Source: Mesorhizobium hawassense
GTDB taxonomy: Bacteria > Pseudomonadota > Alphaproteobacteria > Rhizobiales > Rhizobiaceae
Reading direction: 5' to 3'
DNA length: 64,000 nt
Assembly (NCBI RefSeq): GCF_003289945.1
Contig: NZ_QMBP01000001.1
Coordinates: 62,001-126,000 of the forward strand
Part shown: one piece after another, positions 41,488 through 50,061 of the stretch
Numbering within the stretch: position 1 is the stretch's first letter
Layout: the number at the start of each line of letters is the position of its first letter
Position numbers and translations under genes: made by a program
The notes under the pieces: model-generated
What the model was told of the DNA's origin: nothing
The model's database searches: none
What the model saw: the letters and a program-made list of their open reading frames with translations, nothing else

Positions 41488-42564
41488 TTACGGACGTGCC
41501 TCGAGGACCATGTTGAACGGCGTCTCGGTGGCGCGGCGAAACCGCTTGAACCCGCCGCCCGCCACGACCTTGCGCAACCTCGCTTCGCCAGCCTGGGCGC
41601 CGAGCCCCAGACCGACCTCCTGGGACAGCGAGGCCGGTGTGCAGATGAAGGTCGAAGCAGCGTAGTAGATGCGGCCGACCGGGTTGAGATTCTCGGAAAG
41701 CTGGTCGTGCGCAAAGGGCTCGACGATCATCCAGGTGCCGTCCGGCTTCAGCGCCTTGTGGACATGTTTGGCCGCGCCTTCCGGATCGCCCATATCGTGC
41801 AGGCAATCGAAGAAAGCGACGAGATCGTAAGTGCCGGGAAAATCCTTGGCCGGTGCCACCTCGAAACGGGTGTTGCCTGCGACGCCGGCTTCCTTGGCCG
41901 CGGCTCGTGCCCGCTCGATCGAAGGGGCATGATAGTCGAAGCCGACAAAACGGGAGTTTGGATACGCCGTTGCCATCAACACGGTGGATGCGCCGTGGCC
42001 GCATCCGACGTCGGCGACGTCTATGCCCTGCTCCAGCTTTTCAACCACGCCGTCGAGCGCCGGCAGCCAGGAACCGATCAGGTTCGCGTTATAGCCCGGC
42101 CGGAAGAAGCGTTCGGTACCGCGAAACAGGCAGGCGCTGTGGTCATGCCAGCCCAGTCCCTTGCCGGAGCGGAAGGCTTGCCGCACCTTCTCCTCGTCGA
42201 GCCACAGCGTCGAGACGACCTCGAACGCGCCGGCCATGAAGGCGGGGCTGTCCTCGTTGACGAAGACCTCCACTTGCTCGGGGCTGAGGTAGAAGCTGTC
42301 GACGGCCTCATCATATTCGACATAGCCGGCGGCTGCCTGCGCCGACAGCCATTCGCGCACAAGTCGTTCCTGCGTACCGGTCCTTTGGGCAAGATGTCCG
42401 GCCGTCATCTTCCCGCCCTCGCTCATTGCCCCGAAAAGGCCGAGTCTATCTCCCAGTAGCACCGCGGCGCCTGTAGTGATGGCGCCGAGATCGCCGAGCA
42501 TCTTTCCCAGCAGCGCCTCAAGCTTTTCCTTGTCGGGTTGCGTCTGCTTGTTGCGTTCTAGCAT
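41488..42564 (-). CDS. Class I SAM-dependent methyltransferase with winged-helix N-terminus
   Basis: A 358-residue protein. Residues about 25-110 form a winged-helix dimerisation domain (GAAVLLGDRLGLFGAMSEGG, then TERLVREWLSAQAAAGYVEY-like pattern). The C-terminal two thirds hold a SAM fold with DVADVGCGHGAST and FVGFDYHAPS. This is the layout of small-molecule O-methyltransferases and their relatives. The ATG follows GGGAGGAGAAAG. It heads a two-gene unit with the small barrel protein. The substrate cannot be read from the sequence. Confidence 0.82.
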   Translation of the reverse strand: MLERNKQTQPDKEKLEALLGKMLGDLGAITTGAAVLLGDRLGLFGAMSEGGKMTAGHLAQRTGTQERLVREWLSAQAAAGYVEYDEAVDSFYLSPEQVEVFVNEDSPAFMAGAFEVVSTLWLDEEKVRQAFRSGKGLGWHDHSACLFRGTERFFRPGYNANLIGSWLPALDGVVEKLEQGIDVADVGCGHGASTVLMATAYPNSRFVGFDYHAPSIERARAAAKEAGVAGNTRFEVAPAKDFPGTYDLVAFFDCLHDMGDPEGAAKHVHKALKPDGTWMIVEPFAHDQLSENLNPVGRIYYAASTFICTPASLSQEVGLGLGAQAGEARLRKVVAGGGFKRFRRATETPFNMVLEARP

Positions 42565-42714
42565 TGGCTTTCTCCTCCCGGCTCGATCCCAAACACTGCC
42601 ATGGGCGACAAGCCGGACCCAGCAACGGGGAAGGCCTTGCCATGACAGTCCAGTGTTCGCCCCGCCGCGAGTGCCCGTTACAGCTTCACGGCAATGTGAC
42701 CGCTGATGGGATTC

Positions 42715-43518
42715 TCAGCGAGGGCAAGACTTCAAATCGCCGAGGCATGAGGGCGAACGTGCCGGCTCAGGAACTGCGGCTGGCGTGGCCTCCTGTGCCG
42801 CCGAACTGGACAACGCAGATTTCAAAACATGAGCGTCGTCGAAGTCTACGAGCTTCGGATAAGCAATAGTCGGCGCATGCTCGAGGTCGAGGACGCGTTC
42901 GCGGTAACGATCGAGGCACATCCGGCGATCATCGCCGCTGATGCGCGCTGGTGCGTGCACAAGGAAAGGCTCGATCACCGTGAAGCCGACAAAGTAGAGC
43001 ATCCCGTGATTGATTGGGAAAAGGATTTCAGCAATCGGGCCGTTCAGTCCTCGGTCTGAATAGATCGGCGGCGGTCCGCCGATTGTGACGGAGCACATCG
43101 CGCGCTTTCCCGAAAAGACGCCGCGGTCATACCATTTGCCGCCGCCATAGATGCGGCCACCCGACGCGAACACGCGGTCGACCCAGCCCTTGAGGATCGC
43201 CGGCAGTCCAAACCACCAGAGCGGAAACTGCAGGATCAACACATCGCACCAGAAGAGCTTGTCCATCTCCGCCTGGATATCCTGAGCGAATCCGTCGTGG
43301 GCCGCCGCGTTCGCTTCCTCAACCTGCTGGCGGTAGTAGTTCGCGTCGCTCACGGTCGTGAAGTTGCGGCGATCCGATACCGGATCGAAGCCCATGGCGT
43401 AGAGATCGGAGACGACGATCTCGTGTCCCGCAGCGGACAAGGCACCTTGCGCGGCGCGGGTGAGGGCGCCATTGAAGCTGTTGGGCTCAGGGTGGGCGTG
43501 AACGATGAAGATGCGCAC
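42715..43518 (-). CDS. NAD(P)H quinone oxidoreductase (flavodoxin-like fold)
   Basis: A 267-residue FMN-binding oxidoreductase of the NQO1/MdaB/KefF type. It has HAHPEPNSFNGAL (phosphate loop), LILQFPLWWFGLPAILKGW and VDRVFASGGRIYGGG. GTG 43518 is chosen because upstream residues of the frame are out of family and lie within the doxX gene. It is the last gene of the bufferin operon, 20 bp after doxX, and may protect against quinone redox cycling. The C-terminal 25 residues are an extra Ala/Pro/Ser tail. Confidence 0.83.
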   Translation of the reverse strand: MRIFIVHAHPEPNSFNGALTRAAQGALSAAGHEIVVSDLYAMGFDPVSDRRNFTTVSDANYYRQQVEEANAAAHDGFAQDIQAEMDKLFWCDVLILQFPLWWFGLPAILKGWVDRVFASGGRIYGGGKWYDRGVFSGKRAMCSVTIGGPPPIYSDRGLNGPIAEILFPINHGMLYFVGFTVIEPFLVHAPARISGDDRRMCLDRYRERVLDLEHAPTIAYPKLVDFDDAHVLKSALSSSAAQEATPAAVPEPARSPSCLGDLKSCPR

Positions 43519-43537
43519 CGTGCTTTTCCCACCCGGT

Positions 43538-44026
43538 TCATTTTCCAGGCGCCAAAAGGGTTCGCTCGGCGACATAGTCGAGCGAGAAAACACCTGCGCC
43601 GCGTGTCAGCACCAGAAACAGCAACGATGCCCACAGCAGATGCTCCGCCCAGTTCTCCGGATAGACGAAGATCTGGATGACAGAGACGACACCGAGCAGC
43701 ATCAAGGCCGCAAGGCGCGAGAATAGTCCAAAGAAGATCAACACCGAGCCGGTGATTTCAGCCGCCGTCGCCAGTGGCGCCGCGATCGACGGATCGATGA
43801 ACGGCAAATTGTATTCGTTGGCGAAGAGCTGCAGCGTCACCGGCCAGGACGCCAGCTTGCTCTGCGCCGACTGCCAGAAGACATGGGCCGCCGCCACTCG
43901 CGCGGCGAGCTGAACCAGCGAGAGTGGAATGTGTTCGGGCAGCTTGATCACGCGCCTGTAGAAGCCGACCAAACCGGCATGGCTGGTCGAGGAAGGCTCT
44001 GAAATCGCGGTCATGATTGTCTCCAT
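43538..44026 (-). CDS. DoxX-family membrane protein
   Basis: A 162-residue protein with four hydrophobic segments (around 40-60, 80-105, 107-125 and 130-150), including FWQSAQSKLASW near the first and GLFSRLAALMLLGVV. DoxX-like genes are standard partners in bufferin operons, where they are thought to provide membrane electron or redox functions. The start codon overlaps the bufC stop; a start at 44014 is also possible. Same strand and spacing as the rest of the operon. Confidence 0.83.
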   Translation of the reverse strand: METIMTAISEPSSTSHAGLVGFYRRVIKLPEHIPLSLVQLAARVAAAHVFWQSAQSKLASWPVTLQLFANEYNLPFIDPSIAAPLATAAEITGSVLIFFGLFSRLAALMLLGVVSVIQIFVYPENWAEHLLWASLLFLVLTRGAGVFSLDYVAERTLLAPGK

Positions 44027-44811
44027 CAGTTTGAGAGGGAATGCACGGTGATGCGCACGTTTGTGACGAGCCCGTCGGCGAACAGACGCACGAGCGCGGA
44101 CACCAGGTCGAAATTCGGTTCGAGCGCATTCGCGCGGCTTGCGGCATGTTCAAGGCCGAAGCCGTGCTTGAGAGAATGGCGGAAGGCGAAGTCCGCGCGG
44201 TCGAGAAGCACCAGGCGAACGCTGTTCTCGGCCCGCCACACTGCCACGCGTTCGGGGCGTCTCGTCCAAGTGCAATGCTGGTCGACCACCGTGCCCTGCT
44301 GGTGCGCCGTCCATACCGACAGGATCGACCAGTGTGAAACGATCAGCCTGAGCGACGGTTGTAGCAGGATATCGGGCGAAGGCCCCAGGTCGACTTTATC
44401 GTAGTCCGCCAGGGTGCGGGGTGGCAGTGAAGCCGTATCGAGCGCCTCGGCGATGGCCCATTCCAGCCGAGCTGTTTCGGCGATGATCGGCATGTCTGAC
44501 AGCGTGTCGATCGTTTTCAGGAAGCGCGGGAAGCCGGCGCCATAGCGCGCAAGGCGCGATTCAACCGGCGGATGGCGTCGAATGAACTCGCTCGCCACGT
44601 AACGGAAGAACCGTTCGTCGACCAGGCGAACCGTGACCGGGAAGACCGCCATCAGCACTGCGGTGAGCGAACTGCGTGTGTTGTTCTGGTAGATGCGCAG
44701 GCGGGCCAACGGATCGGCCTTGCCGGCGGTCAGCATTTTCGCGGAGACCATTGGTTCGATGGCAAGCACCGAGCGCGCCATGGTGGTCTGCAGGTGTTCA
44801 AGCGGCAACAT
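44026..44811 (-). CDS. bufC: BufC/HvfC-type partner protein (DUF2063)
   Basis: A 261-residue protein with the DUF2063 N-terminus (LQTTMARSVLAIEP ... DPLARLRIYQNNTRSSLTAVL, AVFPVTVRLVDERFF, FIRRHPP). Known role of the family: recognition partner that presents the precursor peptide to the DUF692 iron enzyme. It overlaps the end of the bufB gene by 14 bp and the start of doxX by one base. The C-terminal half is more divergent but full length. Confidence 0.85.
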   Translation of the reverse strand: MLPLEHLQTTMARSVLAIEPMVSAKMLTAGKADPLARLRIYQNNTRSSLTAVLMAVFPVTVRLVDERFFRYVASEFIRRHPPVESRLARYGAGFPRFLKTIDTLSDMPIIAETARLEWAIAEALDTASLPPRTLADYDKVDLGPSPDILLQPSLRLIVSHWSILSVWTAHQQGTVVDQHCTWTRRPERVAVWRAENSVRLVLLDRADFAFRHSLKHGFGLEHAASRANALEPNFDLVSALVRLFADGLVTNVRITVHSLSN

Positions 44812-45823
44812 CGTATCTTCCCTCCATTGGCGTTAAAGCGTTCGACAGGACAGGTCCGGCCTTGGCGGCAGCAAATGCCGCAAGCACAGGCATGCTGGTC
44901 CTCACGTTCTCAAAGGGGGTAGGAGACCCGGGCCGGGATTTGGTTGCCGCGGCCTGTCGCGCGGCCTGCTTGCGGCTGAACATGATCGAAGCGGTCAGCA
45001 TGTCGGCCCACATGGCTTCGCCAAGCAGAACGTCGAGAACCGGAACGTCGGTATCCCACTCGATCAGGGTGGGTCGCGGCCCGAGGCGCGTTATGGCGTG
45101 CTGATAGAGGGTCCAAACGACCGGCGGAACGCGAGAGCCATGGTCGTCGATGAGCACGGTGTCGGCCCCGACCTGATTGGTGGCATGACCGGCAAGATGA
45201 ATCTCGCCGATAGCGCCCGCGGGCAGCGCATCGATGAAGGCCTTTGCATCGTATTGCAGATTGTGCGCCGAGACATGAACGTTGTTGACGTCCAGCAGCA
45301 GGCCGCAGCCGGTCCGCGCCACGAGCTCGGCCAGGAACTCGGCCTCGCTCACCGAGGAGTCCGCAAAGGCGACATAGGCAGACAGATTTTCGATCAGCAC
45401 CTGCCGTTTCAGCGTGCCCTGAACGGTCTCGACATTGCGCGCCACGATCGCCAGCGCCTCTTCGTCATAGCGCAGCGGCAGCAGGTCGTTGAGATAGGCG
45501 CCGTCGGCGACGCTCCAGGCAAGATGCTCGGAAACGAGATCGGGCTGGAAGCGCTCGCAAACCCTGCGCAATCGCTCCAGATGATCACGGTCCAAGCCTC
45601 GCGCGCTGCCGAGCGACAAGCCCACGCCATGCACCGAAAGCGGGTAGATCTCGCGCAATTTCTCCAGCGCCTCGACGCCGGCGCCGTCTCCCATGTAGTT
45701 CTCGGCATGAACCTCGAGCCAGCCGGCGGAAGGCCGTCGCGTCAGCATTTCACCGATGTGGGGAGAGCGAAGACCGATGCCCGCCGATGCGGGGATCGCG
45801 AGAGGCTGAAACATACGGGACAT
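44798..45823 (-). CDS. bufB: BufB/HvfB-type multinuclear iron enzyme (DUF692)
   Basis: A 341-residue TIM-barrel enzyme. ATG 45823 is used; the longer frame to 46084 is antisense to bufA and reads as noise. Metal-binding motifs HAENYMG, SVHGVGLSLG, SEHLAWS, LIENLSAYV, LLDVNNVHVSAHN, EIHLAGH and LIEWDTD are intact. Family knowledge: DUF692 enzymes such as MbnB and BufB oxidise Cys residues of a precursor peptide to heterocycles using non-heme iron. The bufA precursor gene lies just upstream and bufC overlaps its end. Confidence 0.92.
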   Translation of the reverse strand: MSRMFQPLAIPASAGIGLRSPHIGEMLTRRPSAGWLEVHAENYMGDGAGVEALEKLREIYPLSVHGVGLSLGSARGLDRDHLERLRRVCERFQPDLVSEHLAWSVADGAYLNDLLPLRYDEEALAIVARNVETVQGTLKRQVLIENLSAYVAFADSSVSEAEFLAELVARTGCGLLLDVNNVHVSAHNLQYDAKAFIDALPAGAIGEIHLAGHATNQVGADTVLIDDHGSRVPPVVWTLYQHAITRLGPRPTLIEWDTDVPVLDVLLGEAMWADMLTASIMFSRKQAARQAAATKSRPGSPTPFENVRTSMPVLAAFAAAKAGPVLSNALTPMEGRYDVAA

Positions 45824-45866
45824 CGGTCTGCTCCATTCTGGAAGATTGGTTCGAAGTCTGGATCGT

Positions 45867-46136
45867 TCAGGCTTTCGGCTTGTCGCTGCCGCCTGCGATC
45901 TTGGCGCAGCTGCCGGCGGGTACGTAGAGCCAGGAATCCGGCTGGTTGTCGGCCGTCGCGGTGCCGGCGCAGGAATGCGTCGCGGTCTGGCAGTCGTTCT
46001 GACCGGCTTTGACCACGCCGTAGCATTTCTCGAAGGCGAAGCCGGGCTTGGCGGCGGGGCCGCTGTAGGCCGCTGTCGCGGCAAGGGAAGTGGCGGCAGC
46101 GAGGGCCGATCCGATAAGCGTCTTGGTGTTGATCAC
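45867..46136 (-). CDS. bufA: Bufferin precursor peptide (DUF2282, copper-binding RiPP)
   Basis: An 89-residue precursor with a GTG start after CAGGAGAC. It has an N-terminal signal peptide ([18 protein letters not shown]) and a core with Cys38, Cys49, Cys56 and Cys77 in [20 protein letters not shown] and AGSCAK. This is the DUF2282/BufA1 pattern. Related bufferins are modified at Cys by BufB-BufC, exported and bind excess copper. It heads the five-gene operon bufA-bufB-bufC-doxX-quinone reductase. Confidence 0.9.
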   Translation of the reverse strand: MINTKTLIGSALAAATSLAATAAYSGPAAKPGFAFEKCYGVVKAGQNDCQTATHSCAGTATADNQPDSWLYVPAGSCAKIAGGSDKPKA

Positions 46137-46282
46137 AGGCTTGTCTCCTGGTTGGCGTTTCGAGAGAAAGACCGGCCTTCGGGCCTGTCTGCAAAATCAG
46201 TCTCTCCGATTGCGATGCCGAGCTGAAATGCTGTCTCGGCATGGAATTGATACGCTGCCACTATGTTCTGGAACTCGGCGCG

Positions 46283-46314
46283 AAAAAGCCCTCCGGCGGG
46301 GAACCGGAGGGCTT
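46283..46314 (-). terminator. Rho-independent terminator
   Basis: AAGCCCTCCGG pairs perfectly with CCGGAGGGCTT, and the minus strand continues with TTTTT. It lies 57 bp behind the patatin-like gene and separates it from the bufferin operon. Confidence 0.85.
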
Positions 46315-46370
46315 GGCACCTGCATTCGGGAGTATGCGAAGCAGGGGCGGCTAGGCGGGGAGCGAGGCGC

Positions 46371-47228
46371 CTAGATGTATGGTCTTTCGCAGTTGGAGGC
46401 CGGGGCTTCTTCAGTGCGGAAAGGATCGGCGGCAAGCCAGTCTGCCGCATGCAGCCGCCCCCTGTCCCGCATGTCGGCCAGCTCGCCCCAGTCGATCCAG
46501 GGCCGCAGGAGCAGCGGGGCTCCGGCACGGTATCGACTGTCGAATATGGTGTGGACGGGCGCGCAGTTGGTCAAGCAATGGCCGGGGGTGGGGCTGCGAT
46601 CCGGACACGAGGTGGTGAAAACTGAAGGTCTGCCGGTGACAACCAGGCGATGGCAAGCTTCAGGCGACAGGACAGGCGGCGACTGCAAAACGTCGCCGTC
46701 ACCCCAATAAATATCGTTGTCGATCTCGACAGGCAGTGAGAGGAAAGGAAGCGTGGCCGCCGCCACGATCGCGTTGATCGACAGCTGGTCGCTTGTGAAT
46801 ATCCTCACCGCATCCGTGCGGGCGTTGACGGCCAGCACGCCCAGTTTCACCGGGCAGCCTTCATCACGAATTTGCTCGATATCGATGGACTGCTCCAGGA
46901 TCGATCGAAGCAGGCTGGCCCTGTCATCGGCGAAAACCGAGGCGTGGCTGACGCGTCGCCAGAAATTGGCGAGTGCCGTCCTCGCGCCGCGCCTGCCGCC
47001 GACACTTAACCCATAGGCAAAAACCGCTGCCTCCATCGCGGCAAAGCCCGACGCGGTCACGCCGCTGACGCTGCAGTTTGCCTCGTCCAGCAGGCGATCG
47101 AGCACTCCCCAGACGAAAGCGCCATGTGCGTCGTTTGCCAGCACGATGTCGATCGTCAGGTCTTCCGCGCCAAGAGCAGCCACTGACATGGCGGCTTGGT
47201 CTGTTCTCATCGGGGACTGGGCAAGCAT
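46371..47228 (-). CDS. Patatin-like protein with altered active-site motifs
   Basis: A 285-residue protein with the layout of a patatin lipase: an opening LANDAHGAFVWGVLDRLLDE in place of the glycine-rich oxyanion loop, VSGVTASGFAAMEAAVFAYG in place of GxSxG, and YWGDGDVLQSPP in place of DGG(x)xxNxP. The fold looks conserved but the catalytic signature is degenerate. It may be a reduced-activity or non-catalytic family member, or use a shifted Ser/Thr. It is a single gene ending before a strong terminator. Contrast with the canonical patatin encoded at 53814. Confidence 0.7.
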   Translation of the reverse strand: MLAQSPMRTDQAAMSVAALGAEDLTIDIVLANDAHGAFVWGVLDRLLDEANCSVSGVTASGFAAMEAAVFAYGLSVGGRRGARTALANFWRRVSHASVFADDRASLLRSILEQSIDIEQIRDEGCPVKLGVLAVNARTDAVRIFTSDQLSINAIVAAATLPFLSLPVEIDNDIYWGDGDVLQSPPVLSPEACHRLVVTGRPSVFTTSCPDRSPTPGHCLTNCAPVHTIFDSRYRAGAPLLLRPWIDWGELADMRDRGRLHAADWLAADPFRTEEAPASNCERPYI

Positions 47229-47449
47229 GGTTTGGTCTCCATCCCAAGATCGTCAACAAGGCGACTGGACACAGACTGCCGCATCTTCTCGTTCAGCCGA
47301 AATGCCAAGGTGGCATGAAGTCCATAGGCAGATTGCATTGGCTGCCGGTCTTCGCGTGCCGCACTCTGCATCCCGATCAGGCCAGGCGATGCGATACGCG
47401 TCGCCACAATTGGCACAGTTACCAGAGCCGTTGCCGGACCGGGAGATGA

Positions 47450-47728
47450 ATGATGAGAACACAACTGGCCCGTGTGGCTGGGCTTGCAATTGGTCTTGGT
47501 GCGAGCCCGGCGTCAGCCGACCCTTTCAGCGACCTCGCCGCATTGCCGACGTTCTATACGGACGCCGCTATGAAGACGATGAAACCGATGGCCGGATTCA
47601 AGAGGGCTTGGTTCGCCTTGTCGAAGCATGACCGGGTCAAGATGACGAAGGCGTGCAGCGACCCGGCGATGAGCAGGCGCCACGCCAAATTTTGCGCCAA
47701 CGCGCTTGCTTTGGGCGGAGACAATTAG
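47450..47728 (+). CDS. Small secreted two-Cys protein, copy 1
   Basis: A 92-residue protein with a signal peptide ending ASPASA-DP. The mature part has PTFYTDAAMKTMKPMAGFKR, AWFAL, MTKACSDPAMSRRHAKFCA and ends ALGGDN. The pattern F-x-x-D-x-x-MKTMK ... C-x-D-x-AMS-x-x-HA-x-FCA is repeated in the protein encoded 190 bp downstream, so the two are paralogues. The two Cys residues may form a disulfide, and the Met/His/Cys content hints at metal binding. ATG 47450 follows CGGGAGATGA. No family name is recognised. Confidence 0.75.
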   Translation: MMRTQLARVAGLAIGLGASPASADPFSDLAALPTFYTDAAMKTMKPMAGFKRAWFALSKHDRVKMTKACSDPAMSRRHAKFCANALALGGDN

Positions 47729-47919
47729 CGGGCTCGTCGAGCACTCTTGGAATGCAGAACCGGCATAACCTCCATTCGCAGACGGCATTGGCGAGTTGAG
47801 CGTCGAATAAAGCAAAGTCCATCTCGGCAAGCGGGAACTACAGAGTTCCAAAATGCTGCCGGTCGTTCAGCGCAGTCGTCAAAAGGGGCGACTGCATAAC
47901 TCCAGAGAAGGTTCCCATC

Positions 47920-48195
47920 ATGAATATCAAAGCTATCTGCGTCGGCGCTTTTGCCCTTTCGGTTGTCGGCGGGGTCGCGTTCGCCGGAGTTCTCGACGAA
48001 CCGTCCAATATGCAGCCCTTCTTCGCCGATTCCGGCATGAAGACGATGAAGTCGAGCGCCGATTTCGAGACGGCGTGGAAAGCCACGCCGAAGGGGATGC
48101 AGGTCTCGATGATGAAGGAATGCAACGACGCCGCCATGAGCAAGCCGCATGCTCAGTTCTGCGCCCAGCTCTTCGCTCTCGGTCATCACAGCTGA
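47920..48195 (+). CDS. Small secreted two-Cys protein, copy 2
   Basis: A 91-residue protein with a signal peptide (ICVGAFALSVVGGVAFAG). The mature part has MQPFFADSGMKTMKSSADFE, AWKATPKGMQVSMMKECNDA and AMSKPHAQFCAQLFALG. It matches copy 1 in most motif positions including both Cys, so the pair arose by tandem duplication. AGAGAAGG precedes the ATG. A perfect 12-bp hairpin follows. The location beside copper-bufferin and redox genes suggests a periplasmic stress role, which is inference. Confidence 0.78.
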   Translation: MNIKAICVGAFALSVVGGVAFAGVLDEPSNMQPFFADSGMKTMKSSADFETAWKATPKGMQVSMMKECNDAAMSKPHAQFCAQLFALGHHS

Positions 48196-48228
48196 CCGTC
48201 CCGAACGGCCAGTATCGGCTTGACGTTC

Positions 48229-48254
48229 AGATGGCGGGCCTCGGCCCGCCATCT
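48229..48254 (+). terminator. Hairpin after the small secreted protein pair
   Basis: AGATGGCGGGCC and GGCCCGCCATCT form a perfect 12-bp stem with a two-base centre. No T-run follows, so it may act as an mRNA-stabilising end rather than a classical terminator. Confidence 0.55.
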
Positions 48255-48365
48255 GCCATGACGAAACGCTATCGTCTTTATAGCCCCCATGCATTGGCGG
48301 GATGGAGTGCTTTGCGGCAGGGTTCGAGTCCGCACTTTCTTCTTTATAGTTGGGGGACAAGCCGC

Positions 48366-49280
48366 ATGGACATTCACCATATCCGTTATTTCCTGGCCGT
48401 CTGCGATACACGGAATTTCACGCGTGCCGGCGAAAGGTGCAACGTCACTCAACCGGCATTGTCGCGCGCGATCCAGCAGCTCGAGGATGAAGTTGGTGGC
48501 CTGCTGTTTCGGCGCGAACGGAACCTCACTCACCTGACGGATCTAGGCGCATTGCTGCGCCCGCGGTTCCAGCAGATCCTCGATGAACTGACCGGTGTTC
48601 GGCAGGAGGCCTCGAGGTTCCTTTGCCTGGAAAACGCCAACCTCAAGGTCGGCGTCATGTGTACCATCGGTCCGCGTCGATTTACCGGTCTGTTGACGGA
48701 TTTCAACAGGCGCCAGCAGGGCATCCAATTGCAGTTGGTGGAGGGGGTGCCGGCATCGCTTTCGCAGCTGCTTGAGGCGGGCGAGATCGACGTCGCCATC
48801 ATGGCCTCGAGCAACAGTTTTCCGGAACGTTTCGACGTCACTCCGCTCTACCGCGAACGCTTCGTCCTGGCGTTTCCCAACGGCCACCGGCTGGCACGCA
48901 ACGACAATGTCGCCATTTCGGAACTCGACGGGGAAAACTATCTCAGGCGACTGAATTGCGAATATCGCGATCACCTTGCAGGTCTGTGCAGCGACCGGGG
49001 CGTGAAGCTCAGGATCTCCTACGCCAGTGAGCGTGAAGACTGGATCCAGAACATGGTTTCCGGCGGACTTGGCATCTGCTTCATCCCTGAATTCAGCGCA
49101 GTTATCCCGGGGCTGCAGATCAGGCCCGTCATCGATCCCGAAGTTTGGCGCGAGGTCTCGCTGGTGGTGGTCGCAGGCCGTCGGTTTTCACCGGCGACGT
49201 CGACGTTCGTCAAAAGCGTCAAGGCCCACAGCTGGCCGCAAAGCGGCATCGATCTGTCGGTCACGAAAACGGCTGCATAG
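48366..49280 (+). CDS. LysR-family transcriptional regulator 1
   Basis: A 304-residue LysR regulator with its HTH at the N-terminus (YFLAVCDTRNFTRAGERCNV, TQPALSRAIQQLEDEVG). The effector domain spans about 90-300 (LKVGVMCTIGP, EIDVAIMAS, GGLGICFIPE). ATG 48366 is chosen because it starts the standard HTH directly. It lies between the small secreted proteins and the cupin gene on the same strand. Its HTH is very similar to those of the LysR proteins encoded at 51824 and 58584. Effector unknown. Confidence 0.9.
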   Translation: MDIHHIRYFLAVCDTRNFTRAGERCNVTQPALSRAIQQLEDEVGGLLFRRERNLTHLTDLGALLRPRFQQILDELTGVRQEASRFLCLENANLKVGVMCTIGPRRFTGLLTDFNRRQQGIQLQLVEGVPASLSQLLEAGEIDVAIMASSNSFPERFDVTPLYRERFVLAFPNGHRLARNDNVAISELDGENYLRRLNCEYRDHLAGLCSDRGVKLRISYASEREDWIQNMVSGGLGICFIPEFSAVIPGLQIRPVIDPEVWREVSLVVVAGRRFSPATSTFVKSVKAHSWPQSGIDLSVTKTAA

Positions 49281-49468
49281 ACAAGTCGAGATGAAAGCGA
49301 ACGCCGCCAGAATATCGTGGCGGCACGCTGGCATTGGTTCGGTCATCCACCATAGTTTTCAGGTATCGATTTAAGAGCCAGTCAGCATTTCTCTTTCTTC
49401 TCGGCGCCATTCACTCTCCTTCCATGCCCCGCCTCCCGCGATTGGGCAACGACAAAGGAGAATTACAC

Positions 49469-49969
49469 ATGGTTTCCAGGACTATCGCATTGCAGGCGCC
49501 GATGAAGCTGGCGCTGACGCTCGGTCTTCTCACGGCGACCGCCGCGTTTTCCGTGGCCCCGGTTTACGCCGGTGATTGTCCAGCCGGCCAAGCCGCCACG
49601 ACGGACATCCAGGAGCATCCCAGCAAACCGGTCGGCGTTACCGACACGGTCCTCTCGGCGATCGATCTGAGCAGCAAGGGCGAGGCCTGGAAAGGCAATA
49701 TGCTGCGCCTGCGCAAGCTCGTCGTTCAGCCCGGTGGCGTCGTGCCGTGGCACGAGCACAATGTGCGCCCGGCCAATATTCTGGTCGTCGAGGGCTCGAT
49801 CACCGAATACCGCAGCACCTGCAAGGTTGGCATCGAACATCCCGCCGGCGACGTGACGGCCGAGTTCGGCCAACTCGCCCACTGGTGGAAGAACAACGGC
49901 AAGGTTCCTGCCGTCCTCTATTCCGCCGACGTCCTGCCGCCCGCCATGCATGACGATCATATGATGTGA
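49469..49969 (+). CDS. Secreted cupin-domain protein
   Basis: A 166-residue protein. ATG 49469 follows AAAGGAG. The signal peptide runs through LALTLGLLTATAAFSVAPVY ending AG-DC. The mature part has a cupin barrel with metal-type motif VVPWHEHNVRPANILVVEGS, and a His/Met-rich end (PAMHDDHMM) that could bind metal. It is probably a periplasmic metal-binding or sugar-binding protein. It is followed by an MFS gene 92 bp downstream. Confidence 0.8.
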   Translation: MVSRTIALQAPMKLALTLGLLTATAAFSVAPVYAGDCPAGQAATTDIQEHPSKPVGVTDTVLSAIDLSSKGEAWKGNMLRLRKLVVQPGGVVPWHEHNVRPANILVVEGSITEYRSTCKVGIEHPAGDVTAEFGQLAHWWKNNGKVPAVLYSADVLPPAMHDDHMM

Positions 49970-50061
49970 GCTGCCCGTCGCGGCCACAGCAGATCCCGCA
50001 TCAGCAACCAGAATGCGCGTCCTCGGGCGATTGCCGGGGACGCGTGGGCACGGAGCCTGTC

